DNA from: Galeruca laticollis
Lineage: Eukaryota; Arthropoda; Insecta; Coleoptera; Chrysomelidae
Direction of reading: 5' to 3'
Assembly: GCA_963921935.1 (NCBI GenBank)
Contig: OY998175.1
Span: 260,429,209 to 260,493,208, forward strand
Length of the DNA stretch: 64,000 nt
Shown here: piece by piece, positions 30,285 to 43,243 of the stretch
How the letters are laid out: each line of letters begins with the position of its first letter
Position numbering within the stretch: the stretch's first letter is position 1
Position numbers and translations under genes: made by a program
The notes under the pieces: model-generated
Databases searched by the model: none
What the model saw: only the letters and a program-made list of their open reading frames with translations
Told to the model about the DNA's origin: nothing

Positions 30285-30434
30285 TACTTACTTCATACGT
30301 ATAAGGCATATATCCATCCTATAATCGACTATAGAGCAAACGTCTATTGCACCCTTCCCGACCATCTAGTAAAAAAGCTTCGATGTTGTGAGCAGTCAAT
30401 TCTCAGGTACTGTCAATACAAGGTATCTTACTGA
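28805..30434. other. Non-coding stretch
   Basis: No supported gene; scattered short frames only. A (TA)n run lies at about 30239-30281. Confidence 0.5.
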
Positions 30435-30710
30435 CCCAGCAATACCGTATATGTCAATATCTACATCGAGCCCATTCCGTCCCGCCTGAACAACTTACAA
30501 GCCCGATACGTTAGTCAAACTATCGAATCGGGCAACCGAATCTCGAAAAACGCCCTCCTCACACCGTGGAACGTTAACAGACGGCCTCTTGGCAGAAAAC
30601 CCAAGAGGAAGCTCCCATTCCCTCCAGTACAGTCACTAGCCACGGCTTACGACGACCTCCCCGACGTATACATCGACTACCTAGACCAATCCCCAATTTC
30701 AATCCGATAA
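30435..30710 (+). CDS. GC-richer ATG-less open stretch, possible terminal exon
   Basis: Open from 30435 (after TGA 30432-30434) to TAA 30708-30710, 91 codons without an ATG. It is noticeably less AT-rich than its surroundings. It reads NTVYVNIYIEPIPSRLNNLQ, then LLTPWNVNRRPLGRKPKRKL and DDLPDVYIDYLDQSPISIR. 'acccag' ends at 30439 and would serve as a 3' splice site in phase. Not recognised. It could be the last exon of a host gene or a retroelement scrap. Confidence 0.35.
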   Translation, partial: PSNTVYVNIYIEPIPSRLNNLQARYVSQTIESGNRISKNALLTPWNVNRRPLGRKPKRKLPFPPVQSLATAYDDLPDVYIDYLDQSPISIR

Positions 30711-31369
30711 TCAGACATTGCAATTTCACACACATATAATATTCTGTATCTTTCTCACACAATTTTTCAATCTAGAGTATCCACAAAATTCCCTATCTTT
30801 ATCATAATCAAAAACTCTCAGACATCTCGCAAATTTCAATTAGTTAACAATTCCGACGAACCCATATTCCAACCGCCCCTACCCACCCGTCGGCATTACA
30901 AGTTTATTGCGGTTTCCCTGTAGTATGGTGAATTTATTCACTAGCCACATGGACCGACGAATCAATCGACGTATGGAACAAATGCAGCCGCAGCTGTACC
31001 CGCCCATTTGCTTGATAATGATGCTTGTTTTCTCAGAAGAAAAATCCCAAAAAATATAAAAAATAAAACCAAAAAAACGAGAATGCTTCTCCTCCTAGCA
31101 CTCTCTAGCGAAAAGCCCGCTCCAAAACCTCAACTCCACACCTTTTAATTTTTTTTTAGGCACTTTCTCAAATATTCCAGACACCTACAACTAGCCCAAT
31201 TCCCAGCTAACCACCCAATACACCAGACTCAATATACGAACGCGCACTACAACCCCCAAAATACCTCCAACCCAGCCCTGCAGAGGAAACTAATCCTATA
31301 TCAGGGCAACCAACCAAAACATACATTCCAACTTCTAACGAAACCCATTTCAACATAAACTTGGTTCGA

Positions 31370-31406
<37 letters not shown>

Positions 31407-34400
31407 TCTCTCTCTCTCTGATTGGCATCCGGGTTGAGGATTATCGATGTCTACCTGACATTTGGAATTGAAGAGAATTATTTGAAGTCTCTGTAATTAT
31501 AAGTATGATATTCATGAAATTCAGAACTTTGTATCAACTAAAGTACATAAAACGGTCAACAACGATCTTGAAGCACCAGTTTTCTTTTAAAATGGTAGTT
31601 ACCTTACCATAAACTTTTTCTAATGAAATAAATACTAACTCGGTTTTTTTTTGTGGTCCTCGGAAAAACATCGTGTATAACATGTGTTGAAAATTCGATT
31701 TCACACTTGTTTGCTTAAGCTAAATTCTGCAAATTCGTTTAAAATCTTTAATTTTCAACACTTGTTATACAATATACTATTTCACTAAAGGTTTATTTAA
31801 TTGAGAATGAGATTTTTCAAACGGAATGAATATTCCTTATACCCAACATAATAGTTCAGTATTACTAGTTAGTACGGTCCATTGCCTCAGAAATGTTTGA
31901 AGTGAACCTGCATATGTTTTATCACTAACCTTGTTTCTTGTAGTAACTCGGTTGGCTCCCCCGATGAATCCCCTGATTAGTTTTCGAACCAAACATTTTA
32001 TTTTAAAACAGTGTATCTAAAAACTTCTAACATTATTTTTGCCACCATTTGATTACGAATTTGTCATGAACTTAAGTTTCCTTTTCATTTCATTCAACTG
32101 ATTTAATAAAATATCATATTTTCCATGTCTCTACCGGTTTTTCTTACTACCCTTTTTATAATTTGATGTGTATCGGCTTTCATCTTCTTCTTTTGGGCAT
32201 TTTCACACAAAAAAGTTCACTTTATGTGACACAAAATTGAGTCGGCACAAATCAATGAAATGAGTAAATATGGGAATATCCAGAGTATATTAGTCATACA
32301 GTGATACCGTTTTATATTTTATTTTTGTGATATGTGCGAGTTAGTATGAAGAATTCATACATCAGCGAAAAATAATCAAGGATCCCCCTATTCTGAATAT
32401 TATTATTCTGAAAATTGTAATCTTGTGTGTATTATCATCGCAATAAGAGGCACTGATAGATAAAAATTGATATAATCTTCTTTGTTTTAATACAATACTA
32501 ACATTGTGAATAGATACTTAGATGCATGCTGAACGTCCCTGTTCAGATTTGGTGAACTCAGTAGTATATTATGTTCCTAGAAGAGCGGCTCTTGAACCAC
32601 TACTATGTCAAAAAATTACGCGAAATGGACAAATGAGTTAAGTTGTTTTTTTCATCTCAGATATATCGAAAATACCACGTTTATAGTAAAGTTATTCTAT
32701 TAAAATATATTCTCAAAGCACGTCTTCAAATTCATTGCGTACTAGTCACTTTATGTGAAGTATGTAGCTTCTACTGTTTCATATCCAAATTTTTCGAAGT
32801 ACTGGTATCTATCATACTACTCAAAAGATAATAATTTTTTACACCTAATTTCCACAATTCTTTAGATGTTCAATTTAGTGCTTTATCAGATTCTTATCAT
32901 TTTTTGCTTATATTAACACTTTTATAACGTAACCTATTTTATAATAAAAAAATTGAGGTGTTGTCAGAAATATTTAATAAGTTTGTATTTTCCATCGTTC
33001 ACTTTACAGATAAGGCTGACCTTCTATGTTGCTACCAAGACAATAATCAAAGTATCTAAAAATACTTACAATTAATTAAATTTTACTCTACCGCCCACCA
33101 AGGCAAAATGAATCCTTGCTTTTTATGTTGTCTGTTTTGTGCCATTGTTTGGGGTTTTTACAGAAGGTTCGGGATTCTCTTTGTAAGATACAAATACAGT
33201 TCGGATTCTCGCACCACAATATTTGTATTCCAATTATCAACGTAATAAAGAGAATGAGTCCATATGCTCATAATTAAATACACATTTATTTGAATGTTGG
33301 GATAAAATAATTTCATTCATTAGTAAATTATTGTGTACTCTCAACTTTTCATATGGGAGATGAAGACGTACCTCTGGAATACAACTGGTTATAGTGAATT
33401 CTGCTAATACATCACTCATGATGAGAAAAAAAACTGGACATTTCAATAAACAGTTTTTTTTACACAAAAAGTTTCAGCTATATAATTATCTTATCCCAGG
33501 AATGAATAAATAGTTTCGTCTTCAGTTCGAAAAACATACAAGATGAAAATAAGTGCCATATGTACAATGCTATGAAATTTCTTATGAAATAGATACAGAT
33601 AATGTTCATCATATCGCAACAATTGAATGGAACATGTAATGGAAACTGTGGTTACTAATTGGCGTGGGCTGTAAAACCGGAGCTCGTTATTGATGCACTG
33701 GATGCTGTCTTAAAATAAATATGGAACAGAGGTCTCAAATATGGATTGGATGTGGTTATTTCGGAAACCATGACAAAAATTTATGACTTTCATAGTTTAT
33801 TATTATGTTTACTTTCATAAATATATTGCGCGTGTTCGTCACATGTTATGAAATGTAGATATTCAGGAAGTGGCGCGAAGAGATTTGATTACCAGTTATA
33901 ATGAAAATCTTACTTGTAGATTTTTGATGGCGCTGAGTTCAAATTCAAAATTGTTATGAATGTAGCAGATCATACTGGAAGGCGACTTCATTTTGCTTAT
34001 TCTGAACTGCTATTTTTGGTTTTGCATAACAAGTTCACCACATGAGAATTCTAAATTTAGAATTTTTCCAATATTGTCATCAATCTTGGAAAAGAGTTTT
34101 ATGTGGTATGAAATAATTGACAAAATTTAGTTCCTTTTCCATTTACTCGACTCTCAAGCTGAATCCCGTAGTCAAGAAAAGAGAAACTAGGTTTGGTGAA
34201 ACAAATGAAGACTCGTTCAGTGCAAAGATCAGAGGTATGCTGGGTCCTACGAGAATTTCTGATTTGGTGAGTCACATCAGCAAGGCTTACCCGTAATGCA
34301 CACCGAGCTTTTGCTGCAGCAAGGACTATCGCTTGCACTTCTGGAAGAACGAGTCAATCCAAGACGCCATCTAAGACATTCAGCTCAAGAGACGTCTCTT

Positions 34401-34859
34401 TCAAAGGATAACAAATGACCCAAACCGGCGTGGAAAGAAACATAGATAATACAAGAATGCAAAAATATGTTAAATCTGAAATCAAAACAATAAAAAGGCG
34501 AACTGAGCGTAACCCTTCTAATGACTTGGAAGACGTCATATTTGGCCAGGGATACCACATTAAAAGAGTTCAACTGCAAAATACCACTCATGTTGAAATG
34601 TCAAGTGAGGAAAATGAGGGACATTTCAGGGAGTGGATTGTCTCCAATAATTCAAATAGAAGACAGCGACAAAAAGAACCAACTATGATACAAGACTCTG
34701 ATATACTCAACCACTAGGAAATATTGTATGCGTATGATAGAATCAAGAGTGGTGAGGCCCTAAGGCCATATAATATAGAATCTAATAATAAAATTTGTGA
34801 TACAGGTTATGTTCAATTTTTTGCGAACTTCTATTACTCGTTTTTAACCAGGCAGTGTT
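30711..34859. other. Non-coding stretch with CT microsatellite
   Basis: A relatively C-rich zone continues to about 31370, then (CT)n at 31374-31419, then AT-rich sequence. A 100-codon frame at 34415-34717 (MTQTGVERNID...) may belong to the LINE relic that follows, but shows no recognisable domain. Confidence 0.45.
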
Positions 34860-35760
34860 TTTCAGAAGAATGGAAATTAACAAAGTAATCACTAATCGCG
34901 AAACCAAGAAAGTTACCCAACGACCCCCTAAAATATCGCCAAATTTGTTTAATAGACGAAATTGGAAAAGTTTACGAAAATCCCATGAATGCCCGGTGGA
35001 TTGCGGAATTGCACTAAAAAACCAACGGCTATCACGAAAAACAATTTGGATTCCGTAACGGACGGTCCACTTCATATGCAATGGAAGAGCTTCAAGACAT
35101 TGTAGCTGCATATAAGGGAAAACATGGTGCAGTGATCTTGGCGGCTGCTAAAAATACGTGCAACGCGTCTTGGACAGCCAACTTGACAGAATAGTCCATA
35201 TCGTAAGAACATCTTGACTCCCTACAGAGATGGAAGACTAACTGAATAATTATCTCGAAGGGGGACCCTAAAAGACAAGTTTTTGAGGCGTTTTATCGGG
35301 TTCGGTTTTTGGCGCTAGCATGTGGAATATTCTCTATAAGGAGATAATTAACTAACCAACGTAAATTGGAGTTGAAATATTATGCCATGCTGACGACTTA
35401 GCGGTGTTCGCAGCACCTCCGACCTCCAACGATATGATTGCTAAGGCAAACCGAATTCTCGGTATTGTATTTCATTGGCTTAGCACCATCCAGAGATCGC
35501 TCCTGAAACCAAAACCATTCTACTTAGCTACAAAAGAATGACCGATGCGTTAAAATTAAGAATACAAAACCAAGAAATAATACCCCAGGGATCCGTTAAA
35601 TATTTTGGATTTCACCTGGACCGCAGGCTAAATATGACACACCACATCGGGGAAACCTGTCTGGAGGTCGGGAAAACGAAAAAGCCTCTGAATTGCCTTT
35701 TACCAAAAATAGGCGGATCATGTGCGCCAAAGCGATGAATTCTGGCGATGGTGTGTAATA
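34860..35760 (+). pseudogene. Decayed LINE reverse transcriptase
   Basis: In shifting frames on the + strand: KQFGFRNGRSTSYAMEELQD (the 'GFR.GRST' motif of LINE reverse transcriptases), then CHADDLAVFAAPPTSNDM (degenerate YADD) and LKLRIQNQEIIPQGSVKYFG with LDRRLNMTHHI ('YLG..LD..L.....HI' motif). Many stops and frameshifts; an old relic. Confidence 0.68.
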
Positions 35761-36308
35761 CTATACGTTGCGCCAGTATGGAGCTTCAAGACATATTAAT
35801 TAGTCAATAAAAGAAGACTTATAAAGACACAGCGAAGAACAGCGCTTAGAGTCTGTTTTGCTTATTGCGCCGTTTCAGGTGGTTATTGGCCTCATTCCGC
35901 TGCACCTTTTGGCGTAAGAGAAGAGGAGAATAGTCCACATGGCTGGTACGGTTTCCGCAGCTCAAAAATAGATGGATCGGGAGGACTCTGGAATAATGGT
36001 GGAAAGAGCGGTCCCCAAACTTGGACCAGTCGCCTTACCCGGGATATCCGTCCTTGGCACAATAGGAAATTGGGGACAGTATCCTACCATCTTACCTTGT
36101 TCTTCTCTGGTCACGGTACTTTTGCCATGTACTCTATTGAAATTAAAAAAAAAAGGAAGTTGAAAGTTGCATATGCTACGGGGCGGCTGTAGCACACTGC
36201 GTTCGAATGCTATCACTATCTACTGTTGCTTTATTTCTGCCTTTGGAGTGATAATAAAACCCTCCAGTGCTCATGCGGAGTACAGGTGTATCCTACTTAG
36301 AGCAGAAT

Positions 36309-36328
36309 GACGTTTGCGCGCAAACGTC
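36309..36328. repeat. Perfect 20-bp palindrome
   Basis: GACGTTTGCGCGCAAACGTC, GC-rich against an AT-rich background, about 0.3 kb upstream of the piggyBac coding relic. It may be part of its end sequence; role unknown. Confidence 0.7.
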
Positions 36329-36599
36329 GCTTGTGTCGGGTTTTCGCGTCTAGCTAATCTTACAGTTTAGTACGCTTTTGAACTGGTGAAGTGTTGTTGT
36401 CAATTTTCTTTTTAAAGTATAGTTTCTCGGCAAATTTTAAAATTGAGATACATTTGTACACCGCGCGACCTCCCAAATACAGATTTTGTTTGTTGTTCTG
36501 GTAAGTGATTATAAATGTTTTATCATGTTAATAATTAATGTTTGGCGTTTTAATAATTCAGGTTTGGTAAGTAGACCCTAAAGTGTGAATGAGGCGGCT

Positions 36600-38640
36600 G
36601 TATAAAGTTGAGTAGGGACCGGTATTCGGGGAAGCTGATTCTGATGAAGATTATTGTAAAGACTCTGCTCATAACACAGATTTTGAGCACTACGATGATA
36701 AATCTGCTGCCGATGGGCATAAAACTTGGTTCAATGAAAACGATGCGTCTTATTATATAGCAAAAAACGGTATCATGAGGCGGAAGAAAATTTTTCACCT
36801 AGTACGAAAAACCAGATCGCAAAATATTTTTGAGCAAAAACTAGGACCAGTAAATGGAGTTGAAAACGCGGCAAGTGTTCTAGAATCTTCCAATATTTCT
36901 TTAATGCCAATGTTATACAAGTAACAATGAACTCAACAAATTCTTACATAGAAGAAGTAAGATCTAAATATCAACGTGAAGGAGATGCACGATCATCTGA
37001 CCCACTTGAAATCAGACCAATAATAACATATGGTAGCGGAACGTGGACAATGACCAAATCAAACGAAGATAAACTCAGATGCCTCGGAAGAAAGATTCTC
37101 AGAAAGATATTTGGACCCTACGACGATCCGACGACCAACCGATATCGCATTAGAACTAATGCAAAGGTCCAAGAACTATACAAAGATAGCGACATTATCC
37201 AGGAGATTAAATCCCAACGTTTAAGATGGGCAGGACACGTACAGAGGCTACACGATGAAAGACTTATATGGGAAGAGACTTCAACGGGCAAAAGACCACT
37301 CGGACGCCCCAGAATGCGTTGGATCAGATCTCCAAAAAATGAACATCCCACTCGATTACAGGTTGATGGAAGACATGGCCTCCTGGAATAAATTTGTGCA
37401 GTCAGCCAAGACCCGCCCAAGGTGGTAGCGCTAAGTGATGATGATGATGATGGTGTCTTGAAATTAGAGCAGGTCTAGGGATGTTGTACGTTATGGGCTT
37501 CAGTAGATTAGGCCGACAGAATAATAAAATCCTTTGGAGTACACAGATGGTACTTGTATTGATGCTGTTTACTTTACTATGCCATCCAATCGATTCCGCT
37601 TTCTTTTGCGATGCCTACGATTTGGTAATATACATATCCATCAAGAACGCAATGAAATCAATGAACTTGCGACAATCAGAGGAATCTTCGAGAAATTCGT
37701 TGGGAACAGCAAGAGATCAGTAATACCTGAAGCAGATTTACCAGTTGACAAACAACTTTTCGTGGCTGATGTCCTTTCTGACCATATACTCCATCAAAAC
37801 CAGCTAAATACGTAATAAAGATTTTTCATTCACTAGATGCTAGTAATATGTATATTTTGAATATGGAAGTATATGCAGGACAATAACCTAAGAAGGAATC
37901 AGAGGAACCTTTCGCTAAATTGCCATTGACAATTGGTTTTCTAGAATACCCTTAGAACTTGATCTGAAAAAAACACCTAAACTTACAATATCAGACACAA
38001 TAAAAAAATTAGGCAATAATTCCTTTAGGATTAGTGAATATTGCTCAAAGTCCGGATGGTATTATTTAATTGCATTTCAAAATGTAAAAAAATATCTCGG
38101 TATTATCCACACCACATTCAAATGACAATCTTGACAAAAAAACGAATAAACCCACCATGATAATTGATCACAATCACAGTAAGTATGGTGTCGATATGGT
38201 AGACCAAATATGTGGTACTTACAACGTTTCAAGAAATATCAGAAGATAGCCCCTTACAAGTTTCATACATTTGATGAAGTTTGGAGGTCTAAATGCGCTT
38301 GTTGAATCACCCCAAGACAAATACTTTTTACGGACCTCATCACTGGAGTTGATTAAGCCACTCATCACTGAAAAAGGGAAGTTCAATCCGTTTCAAAAGC
38401 TGTGAAAGGAAGAAGTCGAATCCTTTTGGGCAGTCAGGTAGCAACCAGTTCTACCTATCCAGTGTATCAGACGAAATGAAACCCAATCGTATCAACGGAA
38501 GGTGCGATATATGTCCCCATAAAAGAGACAAGAGACATCTTTATATATTGCAAGAACTGGGTTTGTGATGAACATCAGAAAGATATGTCGGTTGTTTGCA
38601 TAAATTGTTACATAAATGAGGACTTTTAATTTTATTTCGT
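36600..38640 (+). pseudogene. piggyBac-like transposase, interrupted by a LINE fragment
   Basis: Acidic N-terminus (EADSDEDYCKDSAHN), then KTRSQNIFEQKLGPVNGVEN and YIEEVRSKYQREGD. The frame is interrupted at LEIR by a LINE piece and resumes with LEIRAGLGMLYVMGFSRLGR, RFRFLLRCLRFGNIH, DHNHSKYGVDMVDQICGTYN (catalytic-region Asp residues) and a C-terminal Cys/His cluster (RCDICP ... CRLFA). Several stops and frameshifts. This is a dead DNA transposon; TTAA ends were not located. Confidence 0.78.
37014..37455 (+). mobile_element. 5'-truncated LINE 3' fragment nested in piggyBac
   Basis: Encodes YGSGTWTMTKSNEDKLRCLG, then LRWAGHVQRL and GKRPLGRPRMRW, the conserved tail of RTE/related LINE proteins. 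It ends with a GAT-repeat tail (about 37435-37452). Flanking CTTGAAATCAGA (about 37002-37013) and CTTGAAATTAGA (about 37457-37468) form a 12-bp target duplication with one mismatch. Confidence 0.8.
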
Positions 38641-39229
38641 TATTCTCCATTACACTGATGTGATGTTTTTTTATTTAATAATTATTAATTCTTGATAAAA
38701 CGATTTAGTACATGTACATATTTTCAAAAAATACTATATTTTGCTATTAGGATACAAATGTACCCCACGCGAGCTCTTGCGTAATTTTCTTTCGTGCGAC
38801 CACTGATTCAGAGGTTCCAATAACAGATATTAGAACTAGAAAACAGTAATATTTAAATACGTGAGTTTTCCTATTTTGTCTGTATAATAACAGCATTACG
38901 TATACAAAATACTTCAGGCGTATAACAATTTGGATCTACTAATTTCCACTTAAAGGAATATACATGGACCTTCAACATTTCTGATAATTGGCTTAACCCA
39001 ACGTGGAAACATCTATGTGGTGAAGGAATTTCAATCATAAACCGAATAAAAATAATACGTTACTTTCAACCTAAATACTATAATTTTCCTACACTATTCT
39101 CTTCAAAATTGTTTGATCTTCAAATATGGTATATTTGAAATGAATAATAGATCTGAAAGGGAATGCAAACTTGAACTAAAATACACAATTATTTGAAATT
39201 TATTACGTTGATTATATAATAATATATAA

Positions 39230-40857
39230 ATTTCGGGTATAGCGGTTTGTAGGAAATTTAAACTGCAATTTTTCCAATATTCTCAATATTTCGCCATTTA
39301 ATAGCTTCTTCATGAGAAATTCTACAATAAACAGTAATTTACATTTCAAAACCCATTAAAATTAATAATTAATAAAAACTTACAGAGAGCAACAGTTGTT
39401 TTGCCGATATGGGCACTAGCATCACATTACACACATTAAAGATAGTTTAATATAAAATGCTTCTATCATGCTATTATCGTTAAAAGTGATAAGAAGTTAA
39501 AAGTGGTTAATACACAGAGTGACATCTTAAAAATTATTAAAAAGATTACAATAAGTATTGCTCAAATTGTTAGTATCAAGTTTGTAGTTTAAGCTGTTTT
39601 CATGTTTCTTGATATAATACATTTCAATAAATAGTTTAGAGCTGTAGTTATTGTTTTTATCCAATAATGTTATATTGTCATAATCGAAATCATGACCTGT
39701 CTTTGAATGGTGTTCTACTGTGGCACAAATATTTTTGTGTAGTCTGCAGTCACTTTTATGTTGAGTGATTCTTTGCTTTAACCATTGGGATGTTTGGCCT
39801 ATGTAACACCCTTGACTTTCTCTGCATGGTAGTTTATAAATTACATTGGTATTGTACAATAGTGGTGTTTTGTCCTCAAGTTTTGTAAAAAAGTTGGAAT
39901 TTCTTTGTTGGTTATATTTTGAAATTTTTATGTTATTAAATTACTTGAAAATCGCGATTATTTTGTTAGATAACTGTGGTATAAATGACAACTTTTTATA
40001 TAAAATTTGTTGTGGTTCTGGAGAATCAATCGCTCCATCATATATTTCGGTGTTGTATAGCAGCTTTTTAGCATGTGCTTTGGATAAACATTATTAGCAA
40101 AGATGGCAAATAGTTTGTCAAGGTTCGATGCTAACCATCCTTTTTCTGATATGTACTACCCTGTTTTTCATTGCTATTACGGTGTTGTAAATTTGTGATT
40201 TGAGGTGACTTGATAAATAATTTATGAAGCTGCCTGAGTCTGTAGGTTTTTTTGGTCGTGTTCTAGTTCAATGGTGACTTGAATGTGCTCATTGATAGAA
40301 TTAATCCCATTCAATATAGTTTAGGTATGCTCCTTAGGTATAGCACAAATCATGTCATCTACATATTTATATAAAAATGCAATTTTGGAAGGTAATGTTG
40401 GAAAAACCTGATCTAATAAGAAATCCAATTGTTGCTAATATTGGACTTATAGGAGAACCCATTGGTGTCACAAATATTTGACGATAACATTCATTGTTAA
40501 AACTAAAATAACAATTGTCAAGGACAAATCTCACAACCGCTAAAAAATTATCCCTCGACAATGTAGTAAACTCTCCAACAATGTTCCGTTTATTTTCTAC
40601 AATAAAGAGTAGAGACACCGCATCTAAAGAGATAAATATATAATTTTCTGGAAGGAGCCTATTTCTGATATCTGTTACTGTTGCTCTCTGTAAGTTTTTA
40701 TTTATTGTTGATTTTAATGGGTTTTAGAATGTAAGTTACTGATCATTGTAGAATTTTTCCTGAGAAGAAGCTAATAAACAATGGCAAAATATTGGAAAAA
40801 TAAATTGCAGTATTAGTTTCCTACAGACCGCAATACCTGAAATTTAATTTATGAATT

Positions 40858-40860
<3 letters not shown>
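39230..40860 (-). mobile_element. Penelope-like element with GIY-YIG and partial reverse transcriptase
   Basis: Minus strand: ENYIFISLDAVSLLF (catalytic Asp), VTPMGSPISPILATI, YKYVDDM (YxDD) near 40345-40365, and GIY-YIG at 39527-39859 (VIYKLPCRESQGCYIGQTSQ, then R). The N-terminal part of the polymerase is missing. The unit is bracketed by ~170-bp inverted untranslated sequences (about 39235-39400 and 40685-40855, 'gcaatttttccaatatt' class), an arrangement known for Penelope-like elements. Frame breaks are present. Confidence 0.8.

Positions 40861-40861
<1 letters not shown>

Positions 40862-40919
<58 letters not shown>
40862..40919. repeat. (TA)n microsatellite
   Basis: About 58 bp of alternating AT directly beside the Penelope-like element. 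Confidence 0.9.
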
Positions 40920-40922
<3 letters not shown>

Positions 40923-40980
40923 AAGTTGAGTATTAGTCGGCTGACTAAGTTAAAGAATTAAGGAAATCAAAATTCTTAAT

Positions 40981-41163
40981 AGGGTCTTCATCCAAAGGAG
41001 AAATAAAAAGTGGACTCTTTATTCTGTTCAAGCTTTCGAGACTTTATTGACTCTTCATCAGGAACTCTACAATAAATTATTGAATGTCAATACAAATAAC
41101 AAGAATTGAAAATTATTACTTACGAAAGTCCACTTTTTATTTCTCCTTTGGCTGAAGACCCAC
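40981..41163. repeat. Inverted repeat, about 38-bp arms
   Basis: 'gggtcttcatccaaaggag' near 40982 and its complement 'ctcctttggctgaagaccc' ending near 41161 close a loop of about 105 bp. The loop contains 'agctttcgagactttattga', a motif typical of Penelope untranslated regions. Confidence 0.7.
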
Positions 41164-43124
41164 TTAAGAATTTTGATTTCCTATATATTATTGTATATAT
41201 TTTGTGTTAATATACAAATTTATATTTTTGTTTATTAATTTACCTACCTTGAGTTCTCTAAAATTCGGCTAACTGGTTTATATGTTTGAGAATAAACGGT
41301 GAGCATGAAATACTCTCTCTACTCTTTGAGTCCCGGCGGTATTAACTCCCTTAAATATGTCACTATTTGTGTTTATAATTTTCACAATATTTAATTAATT
41401 TATTTTCTAATAATTTATGGTACGCCCATGGTTAGGAATTCAACTAGCGCATGAATATGGTTGAAAAATGATTTAGATTTAGTCGTGTCTGTATAGATGG
41501 CACGTGGAACGATTGAAAACAAACGTATCAAAAGAAAGGTTATAATTACTTTTAACAATACAACATTATGATGGAATTTGTCAGAAAATATATGATTACT
41601 ATATGTACAAAAGTGAACAAATTGGTGAAATTATTAGTATTCAACGAATTGTTAAGAATTTACCAGGTAAATATAATTTTATCGTTGTACTATTTAACGT
41701 TTTATTCTATTAATTAAGTGACTGCTTTAGTCGGTAATCTTTATCAAAACACTCGTTTTAGATGTACATCTATCAGTTATTATATTGTTAGCAATAAACG
41801 CGCACTAACCTGATGTATTAAGATTGCCGTTATCCTCCATGTGTTGGGTCAGAACAGTCGTATACAGGTATGTACGCCCTTTGTTCAGATTACACAATTC
41901 GTCCTTGATAATTCACCCTCGACTACTGCACTCAAAATCCTCCCACTTGGCTTTGTATGTATTTTATTGATGATTCAGTCTCCATCAATTGATTTCACCT
42001 GCCGTCTGGTTGAATTACAGTTTTTTTTCTTTGTAATTTCGTAAAATGTCTTACATATATGGTCAATATCTTATTCAAATTAATAGAAGTTTATTTTCAG
42101 TTCTTAAACTGTTTCAGGACTCTCAACTTACTTTTACTGACCCTCTTATATAGTCTGATTAGCAAATTCAAACGGTCCTCCCCAGTTGATGTTTTTTTAC
42201 CAGCGACTTTTCTCTCCGTCCACTCAAAATTGTTATCCCCCGGTTGCTAACGAAAGTCATGTATCTTTTGATTTTGTTGATATGATATACAATTTGCGTT
42301 TTTAATTTAATTGTTTATACACAATATAAAATATTTTATCTGTGCAAAAAGTCTCTATCTTTTAACTATGCTGTACAATGTATGTTTTACTATTATCTCT
42401 AATTTCATAAGATCTTTAACACGAAATTGTCTTCAAATGTGTTTAAGTCCTTCCTAATCAATTCATCTAACTAATGTCCATTCTATTTTACATAAACTAA
42501 TCCTAATTTCAATTTTCTAACAACCAAATAACAATATTATTTTCCCTACCCACGAAAATAGATCATACATTTTCTGACACAATAATACATAAATTTATAT
42601 TCCCTGTTTTCTGTTTGAATAGTCTCCTGTCATAATTATTCATAGACAACTTTATTTTATCTATGGACAAACTTGACACTTATGTCATTCTAAAATCTAA
42701 CCACAATATTCTATATTGTCATTTATTGTTATCGTTTTAATTATTTATTTGTTAATTTCTTTGATAATCGTTAATTTGATTTACTTAATTTTTCACGATA
42801 TGAATTCAGATTTAGTTTGGAATACTGCATAACTTTTATGTGTACTACCAATTTCAAGTAACAGTTTGTTTACTTTTACTGAATAGTAAGGTAAGTTTTC
42901 TTTTAGTGTTTTATATTCAATTTTGAAGAAACTACATAAATATTGAATTCCACACCATAAGTATCACAGCATTTTAGAGTTTTTCTCAACATTATAACGA
43001 ATACAAACAACACAGTGTTTGATTTCTTTATGAATTTCATGAAAGTACGGTTTGAAAGTCTCTCGATCAAAGAAAATTTTAGTAATCCTTCTTGATAGAT
43101 ATTTCTAGTTCTATCTCTACGTTA

Positions 43125-43179
<55 letters not shown>

Positions 43180-43187
43180 TATATAAA

Positions 43188-43243
<56 letters not shown>

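Noticed and set aside
31207..31428. Frame with Arg-Glu dipeptide repeats
   Set aside because: Translation of a (CT)n microsatellite.
43127..43239. Possible replication origin or matrix-attachment site
   Set aside because: Only a compound TA microsatellite like several others here; no further evidence.
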